Below, piece by piece: positions 1 through 5,802 of a stretch of DNA of 8,386 nt (its first letter is position 1; each line of letters starts with the position of its first letter). Under the pieces are notes generated by a model. It was not told the origin of the DNA, did no database searches, and saw nothing but the letters and a program-made list of their open reading frames with translations. The stretch is taken from assembly GCA_003567135.1 (NCBI GenBank), contig PXAI01000224.1, positions 1-8,386 of the forward strand, in the 5' to 3' direction. This stretch comes from Balneolia bacterium (GTDB lineage Bacteria; Bacteroidota; Rhodothermia; Balneolales; Cyclonatronaceae). The position numbers and the translations under genes were made by a program.

Positions 1-771
1 CAATCCAACGCGAAGCTTCTTCTCGGCGAATATCTGCTGCAGAAAAAGAAGGCCGAAAAAGATCACATCCCCCACTCCGTAAAAAGCCTTCAGCGCGATT
101 TGCATCTGGAAAGAATGCCCCGCAGAATTGAGTGTTTCGATATTTCCAACCTTCAGGGCACCGATACCGTGGCGTCGATGGTCTGTTTTGTGGATTCGCA
201 GCCGCGAAAAAGTGAGTACAAACGCTTCAACATCAAAACCGTTGAGGGTCCTGACGATTTTGCATCCATGCGGGAAGTGCTGGGGCGCCGCTACAGCCGC
301 GTGATGAAAGAGAAGAAGCACATCCCCGATCTGATTGTGGTCGACGGCGGTAAAGGTCAGCTCTCGAGCGCGGTGGAAACCCTGAAAGAAATCGGGTTTT
401 ACGGCCAGGTGCCGGTCATCGGACTGGCAAAACGGCTTGAAGAGGGTTTTCTGCCGGGTTCATCTGATCCGGTTATGATCCCCAAAACCTCATCTGCACT
501 AAAACTTTTGCAGCGCGTACGTGATGAGGCGCACCGTTTTGCGATCACGTTTCACCGCGATAAACGCTCAAAACGAACGTTTAAAACAGAACTGGTGGAT
601 ATTCCCGGAGTTGGTGAGAAGACATCCACCCTTCTGTTGCGTAAATTCGGCTCGGCCAAAAAAGTGCGCGAAGCCGGTCACGATTCGCTCAAGGAGGTAG
701 TCGGGGAATCGCTGGCCGGAAAAATCCGGGCGTTTTATGATGATGGCGGTACTCCGGCTGATTCGAAGTAA
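1..771 (+). CDS. uvrC: UvrABC excinuclease subunit C, C-terminal part (5' truncated by window)
   Basis: UvrC makes the two incisions around a DNA lesion after UvrA/UvrB recognition. The reading frame is open from base 1, so the gene starts outside the window; 256 residues are visible of a protein usually near 600. Visible are the RNase H-like 5' nuclease domain and the terminal helix-hairpin-helix domain. The nuclease residues expected in the family can be seen: Asp in FDISNLQG (about fragment residue 47), a PDDF stretch near 85, Asp in VVDGGKGQL (about 115) and His in RDEAHRFA (about 178). The KRLEEGFLPG segment is also typical. The tandem HhH region (about 196-240, with DIPGVGEKT) binds DNA. 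The N-terminal GIY-YIG nuclease and the UVR motif lie upstream. The gene ends in TAA with no clear terminator, and nothing looks damaged. The product call is secure. Confidence 0.96.
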   Translation, partial: QSNAKLLLGEYLLQKKKAEKDHIPHSVKSLQRDLHLERMPRRIECFDISNLQGTDTVASMVCFVDSQPRKSEYKRFNIKTVEGPDDFASMREVLGRRYSRVMKEKKHIPDLIVVDGGKGQLSSAVETLKEIGFYGQVPVIGLAKRLEEGFLPGSSDPVMIPKTSSALKLLQRVRDEAHRFAITFHRDKRSKRTFKTELVDIPGVGEKTSTLLLRKFGSAKKVREAGHDSLKEVVGESLAGKIRAFYDDGGTPADSK

Positions 772-995
772 CAAGCGTTGCGGTATCCGGCATAACCTCC
801 TGCCAGAAAAGCACTTTTCACGGGGAGTGTATTAAATTCAGGAGTAAAGGTGTCTATTTTTTTATACAGTTAAACAGCTATTCATGTCAATTTAAGCAGG
901 TTTTAGCAGATCGGCGCTTTGGTATAGTTTTTGATACATGCTGTAGTGAAACAATAAACAATCACATTAGCCGGCACCGGCCGGAAAGCAGAAAT

Positions 996-1008
996 CAGAA
1001 TGATTCTG
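996..1008. repeat. Inverted repeat CAGAAT-G-ATTCTG
   Basis: A perfect 6-bp inverted repeat with a single central base lies about 130 bases before the sigma gene. It is nested in a second possible pairing, GCAGAA (988-993) with TTCTGC (1004-1009), so the two structures are alternatives. In RNA the one-base loop is not possible without opening the stem, so a protein-binding dyad is more likely than a hairpin. Chance occurrence is possible. Confidence 0.35.
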
Positions 1009-1060
1009 CGGCGAAAATGGTTAATAATAGTACAGTTCAGTTGTTTAAAAATTAATCATC

Positions 1061-1089
1061 TTCGAAACTCAGCCAGAAAATTTCGAAAC
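1061..1089. promoter_or_regulatory. TTCGAAAC direct repeats, candidate operator or ECF promoter element
   Basis: TTCGAAAC occurs at 1061-1068 and again at 1082-1089, so the repeats start 21 bp apart, close to two helical turns. Both contain the palindrome TTCGAA and end in GAAAC, which resembles the AAC-containing -35 element of many ECF promoters. They lie 50-78 bases before the sigma start codon, where an autoregulatory site would be expected. The function is inferred from position and repetition only. Confidence 0.35.
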
Positions 1090-1138
1090 AGACCTGGCGC
1101 ACAGAACAATATCAATTTTCAATCAACGTTTTCCGATT

Positions 1139-1774
1139 ATGCTGTCAGTAAATAAAATCCCAAATCCTCAGTTTGCCGACCTTGATGATCAGGAGTTGGT
1201 AAGGCGATTTCGCAAAGAAGGCGATGAAACGGCTTTCAGCGAATTACTGGGACGTCATCAAAACAAGATTTACTCCTACATTTATAGTATGGCAGGAAAT
1301 CCGGAAGTGACAAACGACATTTTTCAGGAAACCTTTACTAAGGTCATCACCAAAATGGATGATACCTATAATGAGCAGGGTAAATGGATTGCCTGGGTTA
1401 TGCGAATTGCACATAATGCCACGATCGACTACATCAGAAAGCAGAAAAGATTCGTTGATGTGAATAACAACTACGATGATTCCGACAACGATTTCTACGA
1501 CAGGCTGCCTGATGAAGATATGATTGACGCCCAGTCTGGTATGGAGCTTAATGAAGCCAAAACCAGCCTTATGAAGCATATTCAGGAGCTGCCTCAGGAG
1601 CAACGCGAAGTTGTGATGCTGAGACACTACTATGAAATGTCTTTCAAGGAAATTGCCGAACTAACCGATGTATCAATTAACACAGCGCTCGGAAGAATGC
1701 GCTATGCACTGATCAACCTGAGGAAAATGTTCGACAAAGAAAATGGAAAAGAATATCAATATGTACAACGTTGA
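1139..1774 (+). CDS. ECF-type RNA polymerase sigma-70 factor
   Basis: This alternative sigma factor would direct RNA polymerase core to a limited regulon. The 211-residue protein has the two-domain ECF layout without regions 1 and 3. Region 2 spans about residues 30-104 (ending GKWIAWVMRIAHNATIDYIRK, the usual 2.3/2.4 promoter-melting and -10 recognition segment). An acidic linker rich in Asp/Asn follows at about 105-135. Region 4 spans about 144-196, with LPQEQREVVMLRHYYEMSFKEIAE and a helix-turn-helix that recognises the -35 element. The ATG at 1139 gives a usual ECF length; no Shine-Dalgarno sequence is visible, as is common in Bacteroidota. The 3' end overlaps the next gene by up to 32 bases, suggesting translational coupling with an anti-sigma partner. 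The family is certain; the exact ECF group and regulon are unknown. Confidence 0.93.
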   Translation: MLSVNKIPNPQFADLDDQELVRRFRKEGDETAFSELLGRHQNKIYSYIYSMAGNPEVTNDIFQETFTKVITKMDDTYNEQGKWIAWVMRIAHNATIDYIRKQKRFVDVNNNYDDSDNDFYDRLPDEDMIDAQSGMELNEAKTSLMKHIQELPQEQREVVMLRHYYEMSFKEIAELTDVSINTALGRMRYALINLRKMFDKENGKEYQYVQR

Positions 1775-2399
1775 GGAACTCTGTACCAAATACGTACTGA
1801 ATGAACTCGACCCGTCGGAAGTATTGCTGGTTGAAAAAGCAATGCGGGATGATGAAAACATCCTGATTGAAATTGAAAGCATGAGGGCGACGCTCCGGAA
1901 ACTGGACAAGTTACCGGAGAAGACCCCGCCTGCTGAAATCCGGGAGAAGATCCTGAATATGGCCGCAGCGTCAGCTCAGGTCAGAAAAAGCCGGATTTCA
2001 TCCCTCACAATCAAGCCTGTTTATTTCACCATTGCCGCAGTTCTGCTGGTTGGCGTGAGTCTTGGCTTATTTTCAATGACTCAATCCGATCAGGCCGTTA
2101 CGCTTCAACCTGATGCACCGGCATTAAGCAGTTCTGTATCCGGAACCATTCCAGCTTCCGCTCCTGCTGTAAATGCGCTGCCGGCCAATAGTGAACGGGA
2201 AACTAATTTGGAACCATGGGTAGATCGTCAGAATGTGCTGCACATTAATATTTCATCCGGTGCGAACGGCATGACCGTATTACCGCATGAAAACAGCCGT
2301 ACGGTTCCGTCCCAGCTGAAGCCCGTAAATCCTGATGAACGGATTAATAGCCAGGGCCCGCAGCTCAGAAACATTCAGCTCACCCGAAATCAGCAGTAA
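1743..2399 (+). CDS. Probable membrane anti-sigma factor (no zinc motif)
   Basis: The 218-residue protein most likely holds the upstream ECF sigma factor at the membrane. The inference comes from its position and topology rather than a clear sequence signature. Residues 1-90 form a charged, helical cytoplasmic part (LCTKYVLNELDPSEVLLVEKAM, then a helical stretch to about 80) typical of bacterial anti-sigma domains. Residues 91-111 are a single hydrophobic membrane segment (VYFTIAAVLLVGVSLGLF). Residues 112-218 would be periplasmic, starting with an Ala/Pro/Ser-rich linker. The HxxxCxxC zinc motif of ZAS anti-sigma factors is absent; one Cys sits at residue 14. The start is uncertain: ATG at 1743 overlaps the sigma gene by 32 bases, while ATG at 1761 (residue 7) would overlap by 14. 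A strong terminator follows, so sigma and anti-sigma appear to form a two-gene unit. Confidence 0.75.
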   Translation: MEKNINMYNVEELCTKYVLNELDPSEVLLVEKAMRDDENILIEIESMRATLRKLDKLPEKTPPAEIREKILNMAAASAQVRKSRISSLTIKPVYFTIAAVLLVGVSLGLFSMTQSDQAVTLQPDAPALSSSVSGTIPASAPAVNALPANSERETNLEPWVDRQNVLHINISSGANGMTVLPHENSRTVPSQLKPVNPDERINSQGPQLRNIQLTRNQQ

Positions 2400-2428
2400 T
2401 CTATATAATACACGCTACCGATCTTTTT

Positions 2429-2478
2429 AAGCCCGTTTTCACCTGTTTATAAACCACAGGTCGTCAACGGGCTTTTTT
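2429..2478 (+). terminator. Nested rho-independent terminator after the sigma/anti-sigma pair
   Basis: A 9-bp outer stem pairs AAGCCCGTT (2429-2437) with AACGGGCTT (2466-2474), followed by a six-base T run (2473-2478). Inside the loop a second stem pairs ACCTG (2441-2445) with CAGGT (2457-2461). The structure lies 30 bases after the anti-sigma stop codon and separates this unit from parA. Confidence 0.88.
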
Positions 2479-2521
2479 AATAGGGGCTAATTCTATAAGT
2501 TCAGTTTGGATAATTAATTCG

Positions 2522-2529
2522 TAAATTTG
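2522..2529 (+). promoter_or_regulatory. Candidate -7 element for the parA operon
   Basis: TAAATTTG matches the Bacteroidota -7 consensus TAnnTTTG exactly and lies between the upstream terminator and parA. The nearest TTTG (2505-2508) is only 13 bases upstream, shorter than the usual spacing near 19, so the -33 element is missing or degenerate. A start near 2536 would leave a leader of about 75 bases. It is the best match in the parA upstream region. Confidence 0.4.
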
Positions 2530-2556
2530 ACCTTATTAACGCATTTTGTCTTCCCT

Positions 2557-2566
2557 GAAAGCTTTC
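2557..2566. repeat. Palindrome GAAAGCTTTC in the parA leader
   Basis: This perfect 10-bp palindrome sits within CTG...CCAG flanks that extend the symmetry with one bulged base. It lies downstream of the candidate parA promoter and about 45 bases before the start codon, where an operator could act. It could equally be chance. Confidence 0.25.
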
Positions 2567-2611
2567 CAGCTTAGCCAATAATCAATCTCACAATTATTTC
2601 ACTGTTTTTTT

Positions 2612-3412
2612 ATGGGTAAAGTCATCTCAATTGCCAATCAGAAAGGTGGCGTTGGAAAAACCACTTCATCAATCAACCTTGCTGCGAGTCTGGCTGCTAT
2701 CGAGCACCCTACTCTTCTAATTGATATTGATCCTCAGAATAACTCCACCAGCGGACTCGGCATTGAGTCGAAATCGGTGAGCAGCTCTATTTATGAGGTA
2801 TTGGTTGGCGGTGTGGATGCAAAAGACGCTGTTTTAAACACAGACCTTCCTTTTCTTGATCTGATCCCATCCCACATTAATCTTGTTGGCGCTGAAATTG
2901 AAATGATCGATCGCCCGAAACGCGAGCGCATTCTTACTGAAGCACTTGCAGAACTTCGCGACCGCTACGATTTCATCATAATCGACTGTCCGCCTTCTCT
3001 CGGTCTTCTCACAATCAACTCTCTCACCGCTTCCGATTCCGTACTTATTCCCGTTCAGTGCGAGTATTTCGCACTTGAAGGACTTGGGCAACTTTTAAAT
3101 ACCATCAAAATTGTGCGCCAGCATCTTAACAAAGAGCTCGAGATTGAGGGCGTGCTGCTTACGATGTACGATATGCGAACCCGCCTTTCCAGCCAGGTTG
3201 CGGAAGAAGTGAAGCGTTATTTCGGGGATAAGGTTTTCGAATCTATCATTGCGCGAAATGTTCGCCTGGCGGAGTCGCCGAGTTTCGGAAAACCAGCGCT
3301 TTTGTACGATTCAACCAGTAATGGTGCTCAGAATTACCTTGCGCTCGCCAGGGAAATTATTATCCGGAATAAAAAACTGTTCCGGAACAGTCCGGTTTTT
3401 GAACAAAACTAA
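2612..3412 (+). CDS. parA: ParA/Soj chromosome-partitioning ATPase
   Basis: ParA is a Walker-type ATPase that binds the nucleoid in its ATP state and is released by ParB, driving segregation of replicated origins. The 266-residue protein has the usual chromosomal length and no N-terminal HTH, unlike many plasmid ParA proteins. The deviant Walker A motif KGGVGKTT spans residues 11-18 with the signature Lys11 and Lys16. Asp40 in LLIDIDPQNNSTSGLG is the expected catalytic aspartate; the family more often has DPQGN, so Asn43 in place of Gly is a small variation. Walker B is FIIIDCPPSLG (121-131). The RNVRLAESPSFGKP segment (215-228) is characteristic of the Soj branch and includes basic residues used in DNA binding. 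The ATG is preceded by a T-rich stretch with no Shine-Dalgarno. parB follows after 22 bases. Assignment is secure. Confidence 0.96.
   Translation: MGKVISIANQKGGVGKTTSSINLAASLAAIEHPTLLIDIDPQNNSTSGLGIESKSVSSSIYEVLVGGVDAKDAVLNTDLPFLDLIPSHINLVGAEIEMIDRPKRERILTEALAELRDRYDFIIIDCPPSLGLLTINSLTASDSVLIPVQCEYFALEGLGQLLNTIKIVRQHLNKELEIEGVLLTMYDMRTRLSSQVAEEVKRYFGDKVFESIIARNVRLAESPSFGKPALLYDSTSNGAQNYLALAREIIIRNKKLFRNSPVFEQN
3376..3391. repeat. Perfect 16-bp palindrome near the parA 3' end (parS-like arms)
   Basis: ACTGTTCCGGAACAGT reads identically on both strands and lies inside the last codons of parA, about 45 bases before parB. Its core, TGTTCC-GGAACA, consists of the outer arms of the parS consensus TGTTCCACGTGGAACA without the central ACGT. 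The missing centre makes normal ParB binding doubtful. It could instead be another operator, an RNA hairpin, or chance from the codons for LFRNS. Confidence 0.4.
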
Positions 3413-3417
3413 CCGGA
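3391..3417 (+). other. Inverted repeat straddling the parA stop codon
   Basis: TCCGGTT (3391-3397) pairs perfectly with AACCGGA (3411-3417) around a 13-base loop, and the parA stop codon lies at the edge of the loop and stem. No T run follows, so it is not a standard terminator. It may tune parB expression or stabilise the RNA. A competing pairing, ATCCGG (3362-3367) with CCGGAT (3413-3418), would enclose the 16-bp palindrome. Confidence 0.35.
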
Positions 3418-3434
3418 TTTAAACACACTCAGTT

Positions 3435-4385
3435 ATGGCTCAAAAAAAAGTTCTTGGTCGCGGTTTAGGTGCTTTTTTTCCTGATATGGATCAGGAAAAA
3501 TCCTCAGAAAAAAACTCTTCAGATTCCTCAGGTGAAGACAAAGGCTCCGTTTCGGCTCCCATTCCGACTGATCCGCGGCAGCGTGCCAACGTAGTCATGC
3601 ACGTTCCGGTAGAACACATCCGCACAAATCCCTATCAGCCGCGTACCGATTTTGATGAACTGCGCCTTCAGGAGCTCGCCGACTCCATTCGTCAGCACGG
3701 GCTCATCCAGCCGGTAACGGTTCGCCATCTTGGCAACGACCGCTTTGAGCTGATTGCCGGTGAACGACGCCTGCGCGCCACCCGGATGAACGGCATGGAA
3801 ACGATTCCGGCCTACATCCGCGAAGTGAACGACGACGATATGATCGCGTTTGCCATCATCGAAAATATTCAGCGGGAAGAACTTAACGCCATCGAAATTG
3901 CGCACGGATATCAGCGGCTGATGGATGAGTGCCTGCTTACGCAGGAGGAAGTGGCCAAACAGGTCGGAAAAAACCGGACGACTATCACCAATACGATCCG
4001 GTTACTGAATCTTACCCCTTCGATACAAGCCGCGCTGAAGCAAAAAAAGATTACCCAGGGTCACGCCAGAGCGCTTCTCGGCGTTGAGGATCGTCATACG
4101 CAGGAACAGCTTTTTAACACTGCTATGGATAATGAATGGTCGGTTCGTCAGCTCGAAGATGCCGTTCGGAAATCCTCCGAAAAGAAAAAAAGCAAAGGCG
4201 GGCGACCGGCAGCGAAGACCTCCCTCGATATCGAACTGCGTGAAATTACGACACGTCTGACGCGCCAGTTTGGAACTAAAGTTCACCTGAAGAAAAAGAA
4301 AGAGGGTGGCGAAATCCGGATCGAATATTATAATGACGACGATCTGAACCGGATTCTGGAACAGTTTGAAGATCAAAAGCGCTGA
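3435..4385 (+). CDS. parB: ParB/Spo0J chromosome-partitioning protein (CTPase, parS binding)
   Basis: ParB binds parS near the origin, clamps and slides on DNA using CTP, and stimulates ParA. The 316-residue protein shows the full family layout. Residues 5-14 (KVLGRGLGAF) are the short N-terminal motif that contacts ParA; an acidic/Ser-rich linker runs to about 50. The CTP-binding ParB/sulfiredoxin-like domain spans about 55-155, with NPYQPR (65-70), GERRLRA (109-115) and ENIQRE (143-148). The parS-reading HTH region spans about 165-215 (LTQEEVAKQVGKNRTTITNTIRLL). A Lys-rich linker follows at about 246-263, and the C-terminal dimerisation domain ends the protein. The gene lies 22 bases after parA and 11 before the DUF5683 gene, so all three are probably co-transcribed. 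No consensus parS was found in the window. Confidence 0.96.
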   Translation: MAQKKVLGRGLGAFFPDMDQEKSSEKNSSDSSGEDKGSVSAPIPTDPRQRANVVMHVPVEHIRTNPYQPRTDFDELRLQELADSIRQHGLIQPVTVRHLGNDRFELIAGERRLRATRMNGMETIPAYIREVNDDDMIAFAIIENIQREELNAIEIAHGYQRLMDECLLTQEEVAKQVGKNRTTITNTIRLLNLTPSIQAALKQKKITQGHARALLGVEDRHTQEQLFNTAMDNEWSVRQLEDAVRKSSEKKKSKGGRPAAKTSLDIELREITTRLTRQFGTKVHLKKKKEGGEIRIEYYNDDDLNRILEQFEDQKR

Positions 4386-4396
4386 GGCATGTACGC

Positions 4397-5050
4397 ATGT
4401 TGTTCAGGCAGACATCCCGATTGAAGATCAGTTTTGTCTTCGCTGTTTTCGCTCTTATGGTTTCCGTCGGGCCGGGTCAGCTTATGGCGCAGCATTTTCA
4501 AAGTGGATTTGATCCTGAGAACCCACAGCTTCGTTACTCCATGTTTTCCCTGGGCGAAACCGCCAATGAGGCTCAGCAGGATACGGTTCCTCATCCCAGA
4601 ACCGTAATGTACCGCTCCATGATGATCCCCGGCTGGGGCCAGATTACCAACAACCAGATCTGGAAAGTGCCCATCGTTTATGCGCTGATCGGCGGACTGA
4701 CCTACTACAGCATTTACGCAAACAGCCGGTACCAGGGTTACCGGGCAGCCTTTTACAATTCTTTTGAGGCAAACGACGATTTCCGATTCGGACAAACGCC
4801 GGACTGGATTGACCCCAACGCCCCGCAAAATCTGCTCCGAAGTAACCGCGATTTCTACCGGAATCGGCGCGATTTCTTGTTTGTAACGGTTTTTCTGGCC
4901 TACGTACTCAACGTGGTTGATGCCTACGTTTACGCGCACATGCGGGATTTTGACGTTTCGGATGACCTCTCCGCCCGTATCAATATCGGCCCGGATGTTT
5001 TGCTGGCAGATCGCAGCCGTCTGGGTGTTTCCATGAGAATCAGATTTTAA
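4397..5050 (+). CDS. DUF5683 family membrane protein downstream of parAB
   Basis: The biochemical role is unknown. The 217-residue protein starts with a probable signal peptide or membrane anchor (1-31, hydrophobic ISFVFAVFALMVSV, possible cleavage after LMAQ). The family core begins at MYRSMMIPGWGQITNNQIWKVP (71-92) and continues into a first membrane segment at about 89-108. A loop rich in Asn, Arg and aromatic residues follows (110-158, ending NRDFYRNRRDF), then a second membrane segment at about 159-177 and the conserved-looking NVVDAYVYAHMRDFDVSDDL stretch. The C-terminus ends in Phe (MRIRF) and alternates polar and hydrophobic residues. The family is recognised by the IPGWGQ motif, the paired helices and the position after parB, a recurrent arrangement in Bacteroidota. 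This suggests, without proof, a link between chromosome segregation and the envelope. The start at 4397 lies 11 bases after the parB stop. Confidence 0.82.
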   Translation: MLFRQTSRLKISFVFAVFALMVSVGPGQLMAQHFQSGFDPENPQLRYSMFSLGETANEAQQDTVPHPRTVMYRSMMIPGWGQITNNQIWKVPIVYALIGGLTYYSIYANSRYQGYRAAFYNSFEANDDFRFGQTPDWIDPNAPQNLLRSNRDFYRNRRDFLFVTVFLAYVLNVVDAYVYAHMRDFDVSDDLSARINIGPDVLLADRSRLGVSMRIRF

Positions 5051-5061
5051 CCAGCTTTTTT

Positions 5062-5748
5062 ATGACACCAAAAATTCCCGGCAAATATACAGATGAAGGC
5101 TTCGAGCAGGATATCTGGAGCGTATTCAAAATTATGGCCGAATTTGTTGAAGGGTACGAACGTCTCGTAAAAATCGGGCCGTGTGTTTCCATCTTCGGAT
5201 CAGCCCGCCTTCCAATTGATCACAAGTGGTCGAAAATGGCCGAGGAAGTGGCGTACAAACTTACCAAAACAGGTTTTGGCGTGATAACCGGAGGCGGCCC
5301 GGGAATTATGGAAGCCGGGAACATGGGCGCACGCCGTGGTGATGGAAAATCGGTCGGGCTTACAATCCGCCTGCCATTTGAAGATGGCGCCAATAAATAC
5401 GTCGACCGAAACTATCACATCGACTTCAACTATTTCTTTGCGCGCAAGGTGATGTTCGTAAAGTACGCGCAGGGTTTCGTGGTGTTTCCGGGCGGTCTGG
5501 GCACGCTTGATGAATTTTTCGAAAGCCTTACGCTGATCCAGACAAATAAAATAAACAGATTCCCTGTGGTGCTGATGGGACGCTCATTCTGGCAGGGCCT
5601 GGTCGACTGGATGAAGGAATCCATGCTGAAGGAAGGCACTATTTCCTCATCCGATATGGATATGTTTATGCTTACGGATGATCCGCAGGAAGCCGTGGAT
5701 TACATCTGTGATTTTTATGAGTCAAATCCGCTATCACCCAATTTCTGA
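5062..5748 (+). CDS. LOG family (TIGR00730) Rossmann-fold nucleotide phosphoribohydrolase
   Basis: LOG proteins cleave the N-glycosidic bond of nucleoside 5'-monophosphates, including cytokinin ribotides, releasing free base and ribose 5-phosphate. The bacterial physiological substrate is often uncertain. The 228-residue protein shows IFGSARLP (44-51), the phosphate-binding GGGPGIMEAGNMGA (77-90), ARK (127-129) and the diagnostic PGGLGTLDE (143-151), in which the Glu and the upstream Arg form the active site. An N-terminal helical extension of about 40 residues fits the longer bacterial type rather than the short plant-like form. Older databases call this family lysine decarboxylase, which is incorrect. 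The gene starts 11 bases after the DUF5683 gene and has no Shine-Dalgarno, so it is probably the last gene of the parA unit. The family is certain; the substrate is not. Confidence 0.9.
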   Translation: MTPKIPGKYTDEGFEQDIWSVFKIMAEFVEGYERLVKIGPCVSIFGSARLPIDHKWSKMAEEVAYKLTKTGFGVITGGGPGIMEAGNMGARRGDGKSVGLTIRLPFEDGANKYVDRNYHIDFNYFFARKVMFVKYAQGFVVFPGGLGTLDEFFESLTLIQTNKINRFPVVLMGRSFWQGLVDWMKESMLKEGTISSSDMDMFMLTDDPQEAVDYICDFYESNPLSPNF

Positions 5749-5768
5749 CCAGTTTACAGAATTTTTTT
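5743..5768 (+). terminator. Possible weak terminator after the LOG gene
   Basis: TTCTG (5743-5747) can pair with CAGAA (5757-5761) around a nine-base loop, followed directly by T7 (5762-5768). The stem is only 5 bp and includes part of the stop codon, so it would be weak. Its place at the end of the presumed parA-parB-DUF5683-LOG unit supports the call. Confidence 0.35.
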
Positions 5769-5770
5769 GC

Positions 5771-5802
5771 TTTGTGATAGCTCCATATTTAAAGTATATT
5801 CG
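5771..5802 (+). promoter_or_regulatory. Bacteroidota-type promoter candidate for the TPR gene
   Basis: TTTG (5771-5774) is followed after 20 bases by TATATTCG (5795-5802), one mismatch from TAnnTTTG, with near-canonical spacing. It would leave a leader of about 110 bases. A second exact -7 match, TACTTTTG (5848-5855), lies nearer the gene but lacks a -33 element at the right distance. Between the second site and the first, GAGGG (5834-5838) can pair with CCCTC (5859-5863). Confidence 0.5.

Larger units (their letters stand above)
772..1138. other. Non-coding leader between uvrC and the ECF sigma gene
   Basis: This 367-base stretch has no convincing gene. Just after uvrC lies a weak inverted repeat, GAAAAG-CA-CTTTTC (806-819), inside a wider CTCCTG (797-802) / CAGGAG (839-844) pair, with a T7 run at 857-863; this could be a poor terminator but the spacing is not classical. 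A TAGTTTTTG stretch at 925-933 is a loose match to a Bacteroidota -7 element without a convincing -33 element. Further down are a GC-rich patch (970-984), the inverted repeat CAGAAT-G-ATTCTG (996-1008) and two TTCGAAAC direct repeats. A 51-codon open frame runs from 1000 to 1155 and overlaps the sigma start; I do not call it a gene. The length suggests that the sigma gene's promoter and control sites lie here. Confidence 0.6.

Noticed and set aside
543..560. ATCACGTTTCACC in uvrC, resembling half of parS
   Set aside because: It is not palindromic and matches only part of one half-site; it lies within conserved UvrC coding sequence.
806..819. GAAAAG-CA-CTTTTC after uvrC as a terminator
   Set aside because: The loop of two bases is too short, the stem is AT-rich, and the nearest T run is about 40 bases away.
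1244..1627. 127-codon open frame on the - strand opposite the sigma gene
   Set aside because: It mirrors the conserved sigma region 2 and linker and has no independent signature.
3603..3615. GTTCCGGTAGAAC inside parB, resembling a parS site
   Set aside because: Only the 4-bp outer arms match; the centre lacks CACGTG, the spacing is odd, and the bases are explained by codons of the N-terminal part of ParB.
4373..4939. 188-codon open frame on the - strand opposite the DUF5683 gene
   Set aside because: It is a shadow of the + strand gene, shows no recognisable domain, and the + strand frame has a signal peptide and family motifs.
5062..5748. Lysine decarboxylase
   Set aside because: This is an old database name for the LOG family; the PGGxGTxxE motif and Rossmann fold indicate nucleotide phosphoribohydrolase chemistry and there is no PLP-enzyme signature.
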